A stretch of DNA of 64,000 nucleotides, taken from NCBI GenBank assembly GCA_947452295.1, contig CANGCK010000015.1, forward strand, positions 1-64,000. Reading direction: 5' to 3'. The notes beneath the pieces were generated by a model. That model had not been told where the DNA came from. It worked only from the letters and a program-made list of their open reading frames with translations, and made no database searches. Positions 53,734 through 61,685 of the stretch are shown in pieces. Position numbers and translations under genes: made by a program. This DNA is from Sphingobacteriia bacterium (GTDB taxonomy: Bacteria > Bacteroidota > Bacteroidia > Chitinophagales > Chitinophagaceae). Numbering within the stretch: the stretch's first letter is position 1; each line of letters begins with the position of its first letter.

Positions 53734-55107
53734 ATGAGTAAAACTAAAACGGCTTTTTTTTGCGGTAATTGTGGGTATGAAAGTACTAAATGGATTGGTA
53801 AATGTCCATCATGTAATGAATGGAACACTTTTACGCAAGAAGTAATACATAGTGGTGATGCAAAAGATAAAACAACATGGGAAGACTATCCCGAAACAAA
53901 AAGAACCAACAAAACAATTGCGTTACAAGATGTTACAGTAACTGAAGAAGAAAGATGGGTAACAAAAGATCCTGAGCTCAATCGCGTACTAGGTGGTGGA
54001 ATTGTTCCCGGAAGTTTGGTATTGGTTGCTGGCGAACCTGGTATTGGTAAGAGTACCCTGTTTTTACAAAATGGGTTACTAATGAACAACCTTCGTGTGC
54101 TTTACATTAGCGGAGAAGAAAGTGAACAACAAATTAAAATGCGCGCCGATCGGTTAAAAATCGTCAACGATCAATTCTTTCTTCTAACAGAAACAGATAC
54201 CAACATCCTCTTCAAGGAAATCAAAAAATTAAAACCTCAACTCGTTATAGTAGATTCTATTCAAACCATACAATCCAATTTAATTGATTCTGGTGCTGGC
54301 ACGGTTTCTCAAATAAGAGAATGTGCTGCAGCTTTTCAACGTTTTGCAAAAGAAACCAATACTCCGGTATTTTTAATTGGGCATATTACTAAAGATGGTA
54401 CCATTGCAGGGCCTAAAATTTTAGAACATATGGTTGATACTGTACTGCAATTTGAAGGCGATAGACATTACGCGTACAGAATACTACGAACGCTTAAAAA
54501 TCGTTTTGGCAGCACAGCCGAATTAGGTATCTACGAGATGAGTGGTTCTGGAATGCGCACAGTAACCAATCCTTCCGAAATTTTAATAGCTCAAAGAGAA
54601 AATGGCCTTAGCGGAAGCGCTATTGCTGCTGCATTAGAAGGCATGCGTCCATTATTAATTGAAGTACAAGCCCTGGTTACCACCAGTATTTATGGCACAC
54701 CACAAAGAACTGTAACCGGTTTTGATTTAAGGCGCTTGCAACTACTACTGGCTGTATTAGAAAAACGAGGCGGATTTCAATTTGGCATGAAAGATGTTTT
54801 TGTAAACATTGCCGGTGGTATTAAAATAGAAGATCCTTCGATTGATCTGGCAGTAATTTGTGCACTGCTCTCCTCGTATGAAGACAATCCATTGCCACAA
54901 TCAATTTGCTTTGCAGGTGAAGTGGGTTTAAACGGTGAAATCAGGGCCGTTAACAGAATTGAACAACGCATTGCAGAAGCACAAAAATTAGGATTTGAAA
55001 AAATAATCGTCTCCCGCTATAATAAAAAAAGTTTTGACCCAAAAGCTTATTCTATTCAGGTAATTGCATTAAGTAGGGTTGATGAAGTATACCAACAATT
55101 GTTTTAA
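53734..55107 (+). CDS. radA: DNA repair protein RadA
   Basis: This 457-residue RecA-like helicase drives branch migration of recombination intermediates. The N-terminal zinc finger is FFCGNCGYESTKW..GKCPSCNEW. Walker A is GEPGIGKST, followed by LYISGEES and the RadA-specific KNRFGS motif (LKNRFGSTAELG). A Lon protease-like C-terminal domain (about 280-457, NIAGGIKIEDPSIDLAV) completes it. The start is the ATG at 53734, matching the family (MSKTKTAFFCGNC). An upstream GTG at 53647 would add 29 residues that are formed by the leader hairpin. Confidence 0.96.
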   Translation: MSKTKTAFFCGNCGYESTKWIGKCPSCNEWNTFTQEVIHSGDAKDKTTWEDYPETKRTNKTIALQDVTVTEEERWVTKDPELNRVLGGGIVPGSLVLVAGEPGIGKSTLFLQNGLLMNNLRVLYISGEESEQQIKMRADRLKIVNDQFFLLTETDTNILFKEIKKLKPQLVIVDSIQTIQSNLIDSGAGTVSQIRECAAAFQRFAKETNTPVFLIGHITKDGTIAGPKILEHMVDTVLQFEGDRHYAYRILRTLKNRFGSTAELGIYEMSGSGMRTVTNPSEILIAQRENGLSGSAIAAALEGMRPLLIEVQALVTTSIYGTPQRTVTGFDLRRLQLLLAVLEKRGGFQFGMKDVFVNIAGGIKIEDPSIDLAVICALLSSYEDNPLPQSICFAGEVGLNGEIRAVNRIEQRIAEAQKLGFEKIIVSRYNKKSFDPKAYSIQVIALSRVDEVYQQLF

Positions 55108-55177
55108 CCGCTAAAAAACGGAGAATTATTGCGGGAAACACCTATAAATAAAAGTACTATGGCCTGTATTTTTATGC

Positions 55178-55879
55178 ATGCAACGTACCATTCAATACTA
55201 CCTCCAGGCACTTAATCACTTATTGTACCCACATGGCTGTGCAGTATGTGGTGCAGATTATATAAGCCAACAAGAATTTATTTGTATAAAGTGTAAACAC
55301 CAATTACCGCTAACCCGATTTTTACATTTGCCCAATAACCCAGTTGAAAAAGTTTTTGCTGGAAGGATCAATATACATGCCGCCGGTGCTTTGTGCTATT
55401 TCACCAAACAAAGTATGTTACAGCACCTACTGGTTTTACTTAAATACAAAAACAGCAGAGCAGCAGGTTTATACTTGGGCAATCAACTAGGGGAAGCACT
55501 TAAAAGTACGGATAGATTTAATACAGTTGATTATATTATTCCATTGCCACTTCATCCTAAAAAAGAATATGCAAGAGGGTATAACCAAGCAGCAATAATT
55601 GGTGAAGGCATTCAGGCTGTATGGCATAAACCCATGCTAACAAATAGTATCATACGATTAATTAATACCAACACACAAACCCACGAAAATAGGAGCAGCC
55701 GTTGGCAAAACATGGAAGGAATTTTTCATGTAACACAGCCAAATCTATTACGCAACAAACATATCCTTTTAATAGATGATGTAATTACCACAGGTGCAAG
55801 TTTGGAAGCTTGCGGCGCAGCAATTTTACAAATACCCGGCGTTCAATTAAGCATTGCATCGGTAGCTTTTACCATTTAA
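55178..55879 (+). CDS. comF: ComF-family phosphoribosyltransferase-like protein
   Basis: This 233-residue protein has a four-cysteine zinc motif at the N-terminus (CAVCG..CIKCK, about residues 19-44), the ComF signature IIPLPLHPKKEYARGYNQA and the PRPP-binding loop ILLIDDVITTGASLEACG near residue 195. ComF is needed for DNA uptake in competent bacteria, and homologs exist in many non-competent ones. The gene follows radA by 70 bases on the same strand, and both relate to DNA recombination or uptake. Confidence 0.88.
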   Translation: MQRTIQYYLQALNHLLYPHGCAVCGADYISQQEFICIKCKHQLPLTRFLHLPNNPVEKVFAGRINIHAAGALCYFTKQSMLQHLLVLLKYKNSRAAGLYLGNQLGEALKSTDRFNTVDYIIPLPLHPKKEYARGYNQAAIIGEGIQAVWHKPMLTNSIIRLINTNTQTHENRSSRWQNMEGIFHVTQPNLLRNKHILLIDDVITTGASLEACGAAILQIPGVQLSIASVAFTI

Positions 55880-55989
55880 ATAATGGCTGGATGCAACTCA
55901 ACAAAAGAAACCTATATTCGTTATTGAAATTCAAAAGTAAAAAGTTAAGAATAGAAAGTAGATAGACAAAATTCAATAAATATAACTAC

Positions 55990-56523
55990 ATGAAACAAAT
56001 ACTAACTCTAGCCGCATTGATTATTCTCAGTGCCTTTGCATTGCCCTTTGGCAACAGTATCCATCAATTTAAAGTAAAATCGATTGAAGGAAAAACGATT
56101 GATTTTTCATCTTTCAAAGGAAAAAAAATTCTCATAGTAAACACTGCTTCACAATGTGGTTATACACCGCAATATGATGCATTGCAAAAAGTATACGACC
56201 AATATAAAAGTAAATTGGTAATCGTTGGATTTCCGGCGAATAATTTTGGACAACAAGAGCCTGGCTCAGATAATGAAATACAAGAATTTTGTAAAGCACG
56301 CTTTGGTGTAAACTTTCCATTGGCAAGTAAAATAAGCGTAAAAGGAAATGACATGGCACCCATTTATAAATGGCTTACTTCTAAAACAGAAAATGGTGTG
56401 TTAGATGCTGAAATTAAATGGAATTTCAATAAATTTTTGTTAGATGAAAATGGCAAACTGCTGGCATACTTCCCTAGCAATGTAAAACCCGATAGTGAGG
56501 AAATTTTAAAATATATAAGGTAA
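55990..56523 (+). CDS. Exported glutathione peroxidase-family peroxidase
   Basis: This 177-residue protein has a signal peptide of about 20 residues, then a thioredoxin fold of the GPx family: peroxidatic Cys56 (NTASQCGYTPQY), Gln88 (FGQQEPG) and Trp144 with Asn145 (KWNFNKF). The second conserved cysteine in FPCNQFG is Ala83 (FPANNFG), while Cys101 (EFCKARFGVNFP) sits at the usual resolving position. It is therefore probably a thioredoxin-linked peroxidase acting in the periplasm on hydrogen or lipid peroxides. A terminator follows. Confidence 0.9.
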   Translation: MKQILTLAALIILSAFALPFGNSIHQFKVKSIEGKTIDFSSFKGKKILIVNTASQCGYTPQYDALQKVYDQYKSKLVIVGFPANNFGQQEPGSDNEIQEFCKARFGVNFPLASKISVKGNDMAPIYKWLTSKTENGVLDAEIKWNFNKFLLDENGKLLAYFPSNVKPDSEEILKYIR

Positions 56524-56547
56524 TCAATAAACGACTATTTTTTGCAG

Positions 56548-56580
56548 AAAGAGAATGTAACTTGCATTCTCTTTTTATTT
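56548..56580 (+). terminator. Terminator of the peroxidase gene
   Basis: AAAGAGAATG (56548-56557) pairs with CATTCTCTTT (56565-56574), with a 7-base loop, followed by TTATTT. The stem is 10 bp. It lies 24 bases after the stop. Confidence 0.85.
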
Positions 56581-56602
56581 TTACAGCTTATTAATACCTG
56601 TT

Positions 56603-57802
56603 ATGCTATTTTCTGAAGTAATTGGACATGCCGCTACAAAACAACATCTTGCTGAGATGGTTGAACAAAACAGGTTGAGCCACGCTTTACTATTTTTAGC
56701 CAAAGAGGGAAGTGGAGGCTTACCGCTGGCCTTGGCTTTTGCACAATATGTGGTGAGTCTGCCGCCAGATGCACCTGTTGTGGAAGATCTTTTTGGTGGA
56801 ATGACCGCATTAGCACCAGCTCCAACTTTTATTCACCCAAACGATATTGCAACTCAACCTGGCTATCAACGTGCCAATTTATTGCTTCATCCCGACTTGC
56901 ATTTTACCTATCCTGTAATTACTAAAAAAACGGGAGAAAAGCCTATCAGCAACGATTACATAGAAGATTGGCGCACTTTCTTACAAACTTATCCGTATGG
57001 AAATGCTTACGATTGGTTACAAAGCATTGGTGCCGAAAATAAACAAGGAAATATAACAGCCGAAGAATGTAATCAAATTAACCGCCAATTAAGCCTCAAA
57101 AGCTTTGAAAGCAAATACAAAGTGTTGCTTTTATGGATGCCCGAATATTTGGGCAAAGAAGGCAATAAACTCCTCAAGCTAATTGAAGAGCCACCACCCA
57201 ATACCATTTTTATTTTAGTGGCTGAAAATGAAGAACTCATATTGCCTACTATTTTAAGTCGCTGCCAATTGGTGAGAGTGCCAGCATTAGAAGATTCAGA
57301 TATTGTAAATGCACTTGTAGAAAGATCTGGAGCAACGGTAGAATTAGCCAAACAAATATCCGCAATATGCGAAGGTAACTATAGAGATGCACTTCATTTA
57401 TTGCAACATGCCGATGAAGATTGGCATAGTTTATTGAGAGAGTGGTTAAATGCCATGCTAAAAAGTGGGCCGGCTGCACAAGTGAAGTTTATAGAAGAAG
57501 TAAGCCGGTTAGGGCGTGAAAAGCAAAAACAATTTCTGCGTTATTTTAATCATTTACTAGAGCAGAGTATTAGGATTAGGGTATTGGGTGAAGAAAAGAT
57601 AAAACAAGGTGACACTGAAAAAGATTTTGCCAAAAGACTTAATAAAATTGCATCAGTTAGCCAACAGGAGGCTATTATTGAAGAATTAGACAAAGCTGCA
57701 TATTATATTGAGCGCAATGCCCATGCAAAAATGTTGTTTCATGCGCTAACTATTAAACTATACCATATCATTCAGAACAAAACCTTAATTTTGAACAATT
57801 GA
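56603..57802 (+). CDS. DNA polymerase III delta-prime subunit (clamp loader)
   Basis: This 399-residue AAA+ protein opens MLFSEVIGHAATKQHLAEMV with SHALLF, the delta-prime signature. ANLLLHPDLHFTYPV, KVLLLWMPEYLGKEGNKLLKLIEEPPPNTIFILVAENEELILPTILSRCQLV (sensor and SRC motif) and the C-terminal helical domain follow. The P-loop is degenerate (AKEGSGGLPLAL), as usual for delta-prime. The zinc module cysteines normally found between about residues 46 and 110 are missing. It is probably part of the clamp loader and precedes ricT by 109 bases. Confidence 0.88.
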   Translation: MLFSEVIGHAATKQHLAEMVEQNRLSHALLFLAKEGSGGLPLALAFAQYVVSLPPDAPVVEDLFGGMTALAPAPTFIHPNDIATQPGYQRANLLLHPDLHFTYPVITKKTGEKPISNDYIEDWRTFLQTYPYGNAYDWLQSIGAENKQGNITAEECNQINRQLSLKSFESKYKVLLLWMPEYLGKEGNKLLKLIEEPPPNTIFILVAENEELILPTILSRCQLVRVPALEDSDIVNALVERSGATVELAKQISAICEGNYRDALHLLQHADEDWHSLLREWLNAMLKSGPAAQVKFIEEVSRLGREKQKQFLRYFNHLLEQSIRIRVLGEEKIKQGDTEKDFAKRLNKIASVSQQEAIIEELDKAAYYIERNAHAKMLFHALTIKLYHIIQNKTLILNN

Positions 57803-57911
57803 TCTTTTTTAAGCATATTGCTCAAAATTAAATCAACAATAGGGTGTGCAGTAAGAATTTATATATATTGATTGCTCTATTGTATTATTATTAACCCTCT
57901 TATTTAAATAT

Positions 57912-59294
57912 ATGGGATGTGGATCTTGTGGAACAGGTAAGCCAAATGGCTGTAAAAGCAATGGCGGTTGTAGTACCGGCGGTTGTAATCGGTTAAATGT
58001 ACACGATTGGCTAATGAATTTGCCATTTAGTGACCCAGAAAGCAATTGTAAAATAGTTGAAGTAAGCTTTAAACAAGGCAGTAGAAAGGAATTCTTTAGA
58101 AATACTACTTTACAATACTTTGAAAAAGGCGAATATGTTACATTAGAAGGGGTGAATGGCTATGATGTAGGGGAAGTAAGCTTAACGGGTGAACTGGTGC
58201 GCATTCAATTAAAAAAGAAGGGTGTAGAAGAAACGAATGCAGAAATTAAAAAGATTTTACGAAAAAGTTCGGATAGAGATATTGAGACCTTTTTAATAAG
58301 CAAAGGTCGCGAAAAAGAAATTTTAGCACGCAGTCGAGCAATCTCTCGTTCACTGAATCTTCAAATGAAATTAAGTGAAGTAGAAATACAGGCTGATGGA
58401 AAAAAAGCTACATTTTTCTATACAGCTGATGACCGGGTTGACTTTCGTGAACTAATTAAAATATTTGCTACCGACTTTAAGTTTAAGGTTGAAATGAGGC
58501 AAATTGGCATCAGACAAGAAGCTGCGAAAGTAGGAGGTATTGGTAGTTGTGGAAGAGAACTTTGCTGCAGCACCTGGCTCAATGAATTTAAAAGTGTAAA
58601 TACAACAGCTGCTCGCTACCAAAATTTATCGATCAATCAAACCAAATTAAGTGGCCAGTGTGGTCGTTTAAAATGTTGTTTAAATTTTGAGCTAGACACC
58701 TACCTAGATGCTTTACAACATTTTCCGGATTATGCAGATACATTAGATACAGCAATGGGCACGGCATATTTAATAAAGAAAGATATTTTCAAAAATTTGA
58801 TGTGGTATACCCTACCCAACAATAGTAAACATTATCCCCTAACCATTCAGCGCGTAAAAGACATTAAACGCATGAATCAGCAAGGGCAGAAAGCCGATGA
58901 GCTACAAGCTGTTGAAATCATTAGCAACAAACAGAAAGAAGCAGAACCTGCATTTGTAGAATTGGTTGGACAGATTAGCTTAAAAACACTCGAGAAAAAC
59001 GATCGTAGAAAAAGAGATCAACAGCGAAACAATATCCAACAACAACGCAATGATCGCCGCCCCGACAACCGTGGTGGAAATCAACCCAATAGACCGCAAC
59101 AATCGAACAATCCTAATAATAACCCTCCACAGGGCGGAGCTAACAGAGGTCCTCAGGAACAAAGACCTCCACAGCAGCAAAGCGGAGAAAATAAAGGCCC
59201 TCAAAACCCTAACGCGAAACCTAATCCCAATAACCCAAATAGAAACCCGAATCACAATCGGGGACCAAGAGGAAATCATCGGGATAGAAAGTAA
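57912..59294 (+). CDS. ricT: RicT-like PSP1-domain protein
   Basis: This 460-residue protein starts with a cysteine- and glycine-rich segment (MGCGSCGTGKPNG and a second CSTGGCN block). The PSP1 domain (about 50-280) follows, with VSFKQGSRKEFFRN, the CGRELCCSTWL and CGRLKCC metal/iron-sulfur cysteines, and KATFFYTADDRVDFRELI. The C-terminal ~110 residues are low complexity, rich in Asn, Pro, Gln and Arg. In Bacillus, RicT with RicA and RicF controls RNase Y and binds iron-sulfur clusters. The role in Bacteroidota is unclear. It is probably co-transcribed with the clamp-loader gene. Confidence 0.88.
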   Translation: MGCGSCGTGKPNGCKSNGGCSTGGCNRLNVHDWLMNLPFSDPESNCKIVEVSFKQGSRKEFFRNTTLQYFEKGEYVTLEGVNGYDVGEVSLTGELVRIQLKKKGVEETNAEIKKILRKSSDRDIETFLISKGREKEILARSRAISRSLNLQMKLSEVEIQADGKKATFFYTADDRVDFRELIKIFATDFKFKVEMRQIGIRQEAAKVGGIGSCGRELCCSTWLNEFKSVNTTAARYQNLSINQTKLSGQCGRLKCCLNFELDTYLDALQHFPDYADTLDTAMGTAYLIKKDIFKNLMWYTLPNNSKHYPLTIQRVKDIKRMNQQGQKADELQAVEIISNKQKEAEPAFVELVGQISLKTLEKNDRRKRDQQRNNIQQQRNDRRPDNRGGNQPNRPQQSNNPNNNPPQGGANRGPQEQRPPQQQSGENKGPQNPNAKPNPNNPNRNPNHNRGPRGNHRDRK

Positions 59295-59564
59295 ATGATT
59301 AAAGGCATTGGTAAAATAAGGGGAATATTGAAAACACATAACCTTTATTTACTATTGATTATCCTTGTTTTAAAAAATAATTATGATGATGCGAAATCTG
59401 AAAATATTGTCCTTTCCATTGCTTCATCATACTTATTTGGAACATGGGATGTAAATATTCGTTATAAACCATGCGGTTTTGTGAAAGAAAATGAAGTACA
59501 AAATTTACTGACTTTACTATACGTATCAAATGGTATTTTATCAAGGATAGAGAAGAAACATTAA
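59295..59564 (+). CDS. Short hypothetical protein abutting ricT
   Basis: This 89-residue frame has its ATG directly after the ricT stop (TAAATG). The N-terminus has a hydrophobic stretch (YLLLIILVL, about 18-26). No family is recognised and codon use is AT-rich and unremarkable. In many Bacteroidota ricT is followed by the gliding lipoprotein gene gldH, and I see no GldH features here. It could be real, or noncoding sequence open by chance. Confidence 0.3.
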   Translation: MIKGIGKIRGILKTHNLYLLLIILVLKNNYDDAKSENIVLSIASSYLFGTWDVNIRYKPCGFVKENEVQNLLTLLYVSNGILSRIEKKH

Positions 59565-59860
59565 ATCTTGCGTTAATTCCTTTTTTTAAATGTTGTGCCG
59601 ACTAAGGTAAAGCTATAGAAGACTATTATTTAGAAGAGGCATACCCAGGGGTTACTTCTACCTCGTATTTTATTACGGTAAAAGCAGCATGGATGGATGA
59701 TCTTGGCCTCTACGAAATACTTGAATATATATTTAAACGGCTTTTTGAAAGTACAAGCGTTGAAACCAGAAAAAAAGTTTTTGGCATTCGCGTACGCAAC
59801 AGCAGCATTGACTTACATAAACTCAAAGAACAAAATATTCGAAATAGTTATATGTATTAA
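59495..59860 (+). pseudogene. Decayed protein-like reading frame
   Basis: A single frame (59495-59860) encodes protein-like sequence interrupted by one TAA at 59603-59605. Before the stop it includes KWYFIKDREETLNLALIPFF. After it come IEDYYLEEAYPG, VKAAWMDDLGLYEILEYIFK and IRVRNSSIDLHKLKEQN, then the stop at 59858. The frame upstream is closed by TGA at 59492. The last part could be made alone from an ATG at 59693 (55 residues). Family unknown. It overlaps the stop of the convergent peptidase gene. Confidence 0.4.
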
Positions 59861-61575
59861 AGCTCATCCATTTCAGTTTTTACAAACTCCATTAATTTTT
59901 TGATATAAGCAGGCGTTAAATCGAACGACAAACCAGCAGCTGCATATAATTCCGGTAATGTTTTAGTGCCGCCTAAACTAAGCGCATTGATATAATTTTG
60001 AAGCGCCTGCTGTGGATTTTGTTTGTACTGCATCCACAATCCAATTGCCCCTAACTGTGCAATACCATATTCAATATAGTAAAAAGGCACTTCAAACAAA
60101 TGCAATTGTCTTTGCCAACCAATCTCCCTAAATGCATCTAATCCTGTGTAATCAATAGCAGTAGTAGAAAATTCATTTAAAATTTTCATCCATTCGGCAG
60201 TTCGTTCTTCTATGCTATGCTGTGGGTGTTCGTATACCCAATGTTGAAATTGATCGATGATGGCTATCCATGGGAAAATGGTAATGGTTCGTTCTAATTG
60301 ATGTTCTTTGGCTCGTTTTAAATCTGCAGCATTGTCAAAAAACGCTTCCCAATGATTCATACTAAATAATTCCATAGCCATACTGGCCACCTCTGCAATT
60401 TCCATTGGATATTCTTTAAATGCGCTCAACGATAATGGATGTGCTAAAAAAGAATGAACAGCATGTCCTCCTTCGTGCACCATAGTGGTAACATCACTCA
60501 TTTGTCCGGCAGCATTCATAAATATAAACGGTGCACCACTTTCGGCTAAAGGACAATTGTACCCGCCGGGAGCCTTCCCTTTTCTACTTTCTAAATCAAA
60601 ATGTTTTAATTCATTCATTTTGCGTAAACAATCCGCAAAAAAAGGATTTAATTGATCAAAACATTGTACTGTTTTTTCGTATAAGTCTTTACCATCGGTA
60701 AATGGTTTTAATGGTTGAATACCTTCTGGCTCTGCCTCTGTATCCCAGGGACGTAGGTCAGATAAACCTAGTTTTGCTTGTTTTTTGGCATAAATTTCAT
60801 TGACCAGTGGAATTACGTGTTGCTTCACCGCTTCATGAAATTGAAAGCAGTCTTCTTTGGTATAATCAAATCTTCCCAACTCTTTAAACTTATAATCGCG
60901 GTAATTATCGAAGCCTGCATTTAGTGCTACTTGATGCCGTTTAGCAATTAAAGTACTATACAATTCATGCATTGCTGTTTCATCTTGCTTACGACGTTCT
61001 TGAATTTTACGGTAAACATTTTCACGAATATTTCTATTACTGTTTTCTAGAAATTTAGCAGCTTGTTGCAATGTATATTCTTGACCATCTACTTCAACCG
61101 TCATTTTACCTGCAATTGCCCCATATTGTTGCTGTAAAACACTCAATTCTGCCTGTAAAGGGATGTTGGTTTCCCTAAAAATATCGATGCTTTTTTGCAC
61201 ACTTCTTAGGTAAGTATGGTACTGTTGAGGATCTAACTCGGCTGTAAATGGGCAGTTAACAAGTTTTTTATTGAGTTGGTCGGCATAGGGTTGCAACTTG
61301 GGTTGTATTTCCATGCAGAAATAGGTGAATGCTTCTTCGAGTGACTTATCGGTGGTATCACAAGTCATTTTAATTTGTCGCCAACATGCATCTTCGCTCA
61401 CCACAGCTTCTAACTCGCTGATGTCTTTTAACCAATGCTCAAGCTCTTCCTTGCTATTGATGGGTCGATTGGCTACTTGCTGAAACCAAGGCGCTAATGC
61501 TTCCCAGTTGGTAATTTGGAAATTGGCGGGTAAAAAACTTCTGCGAATCTTCTCTATTGCTGCATTGGGTGCCAT
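59857..61575 (-). CDS. M3 family oligoendopeptidase
   Basis: This 572-residue cytoplasmic zinc metallopeptidase of the PepF/oligoendopeptidase type has the HExxH site in TTMVHEGGHAVHSFL (HEGGH, about residue 366) and the third zinc ligand glutamate in the EIAEVASMAMELFSM helix. It hydrolyses short peptides. The N-terminal helical half is of the usual length. A good promoter is seen at 61618-61647. It is divergent from mutL. Confidence 0.92.
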   Translation of the reverse strand: MAPNAAIEKIRRSFLPANFQITNWEALAPWFQQVANRPINSKEELEHWLKDISELEAVVSEDACWRQIKMTCDTTDKSLEEAFTYFCMEIQPKLQPYADQLNKKLVNCPFTAELDPQQYHTYLRSVQKSIDIFRETNIPLQAELSVLQQQYGAIAGKMTVEVDGQEYTLQQAAKFLENSNRNIRENVYRKIQERRKQDETAMHELYSTLIAKRHQVALNAGFDNYRDYKFKELGRFDYTKEDCFQFHEAVKQHVIPLVNEIYAKKQAKLGLSDLRPWDTEAEPEGIQPLKPFTDGKDLYEKTVQCFDQLNPFFADCLRKMNELKHFDLESRKGKAPGGYNCPLAESGAPFIFMNAAGQMSDVTTMVHEGGHAVHSFLAHPLSLSAFKEYPMEIAEVASMAMELFSMNHWEAFFDNAADLKRAKEHQLERTITIFPWIAIIDQFQHWVYEHPQHSIEERTAEWMKILNEFSTTAIDYTGLDAFREIGWQRQLHLFEVPFYYIEYGIAQLGAIGLWMQYKQNPQQALQNYINALSLGGTKTLPELYAAAGLSFDLTPAYIKKLMEFVKTEMDEL

Positions 61576-61617
61576 GGGGATAAATTTTAGGTGGCAAAAT
61601 TAGCGAATGAAGAGTTG

Positions 61618-61647
61618 CAAATGAAAGAGTAATGTTATTTTTACAAA
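61618..61647 (-). promoter_or_regulatory. Candidate promoter of the M3 peptidase gene
   Basis: Read on the minus strand: TTTG (complement of 61644-61647), 18 bases, then TTCATTTG (complement of 61618-61625). It matches TTTG / TAnnTTTG at all but one base. Transcription would start about 35 bases before the ATG at 61575. Confidence 0.5.
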
Positions 61648-61685
61648 GATTTATATATTCAATAAAGCGAGCGTAAACGAAGATT

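Noticed and set aside
58980..59339. Overlapping frames on both strands at the end of ricT
   Set aside because: They come from the low-complexity Asn/Pro/Arg tail, whose skewed composition opens several frames.
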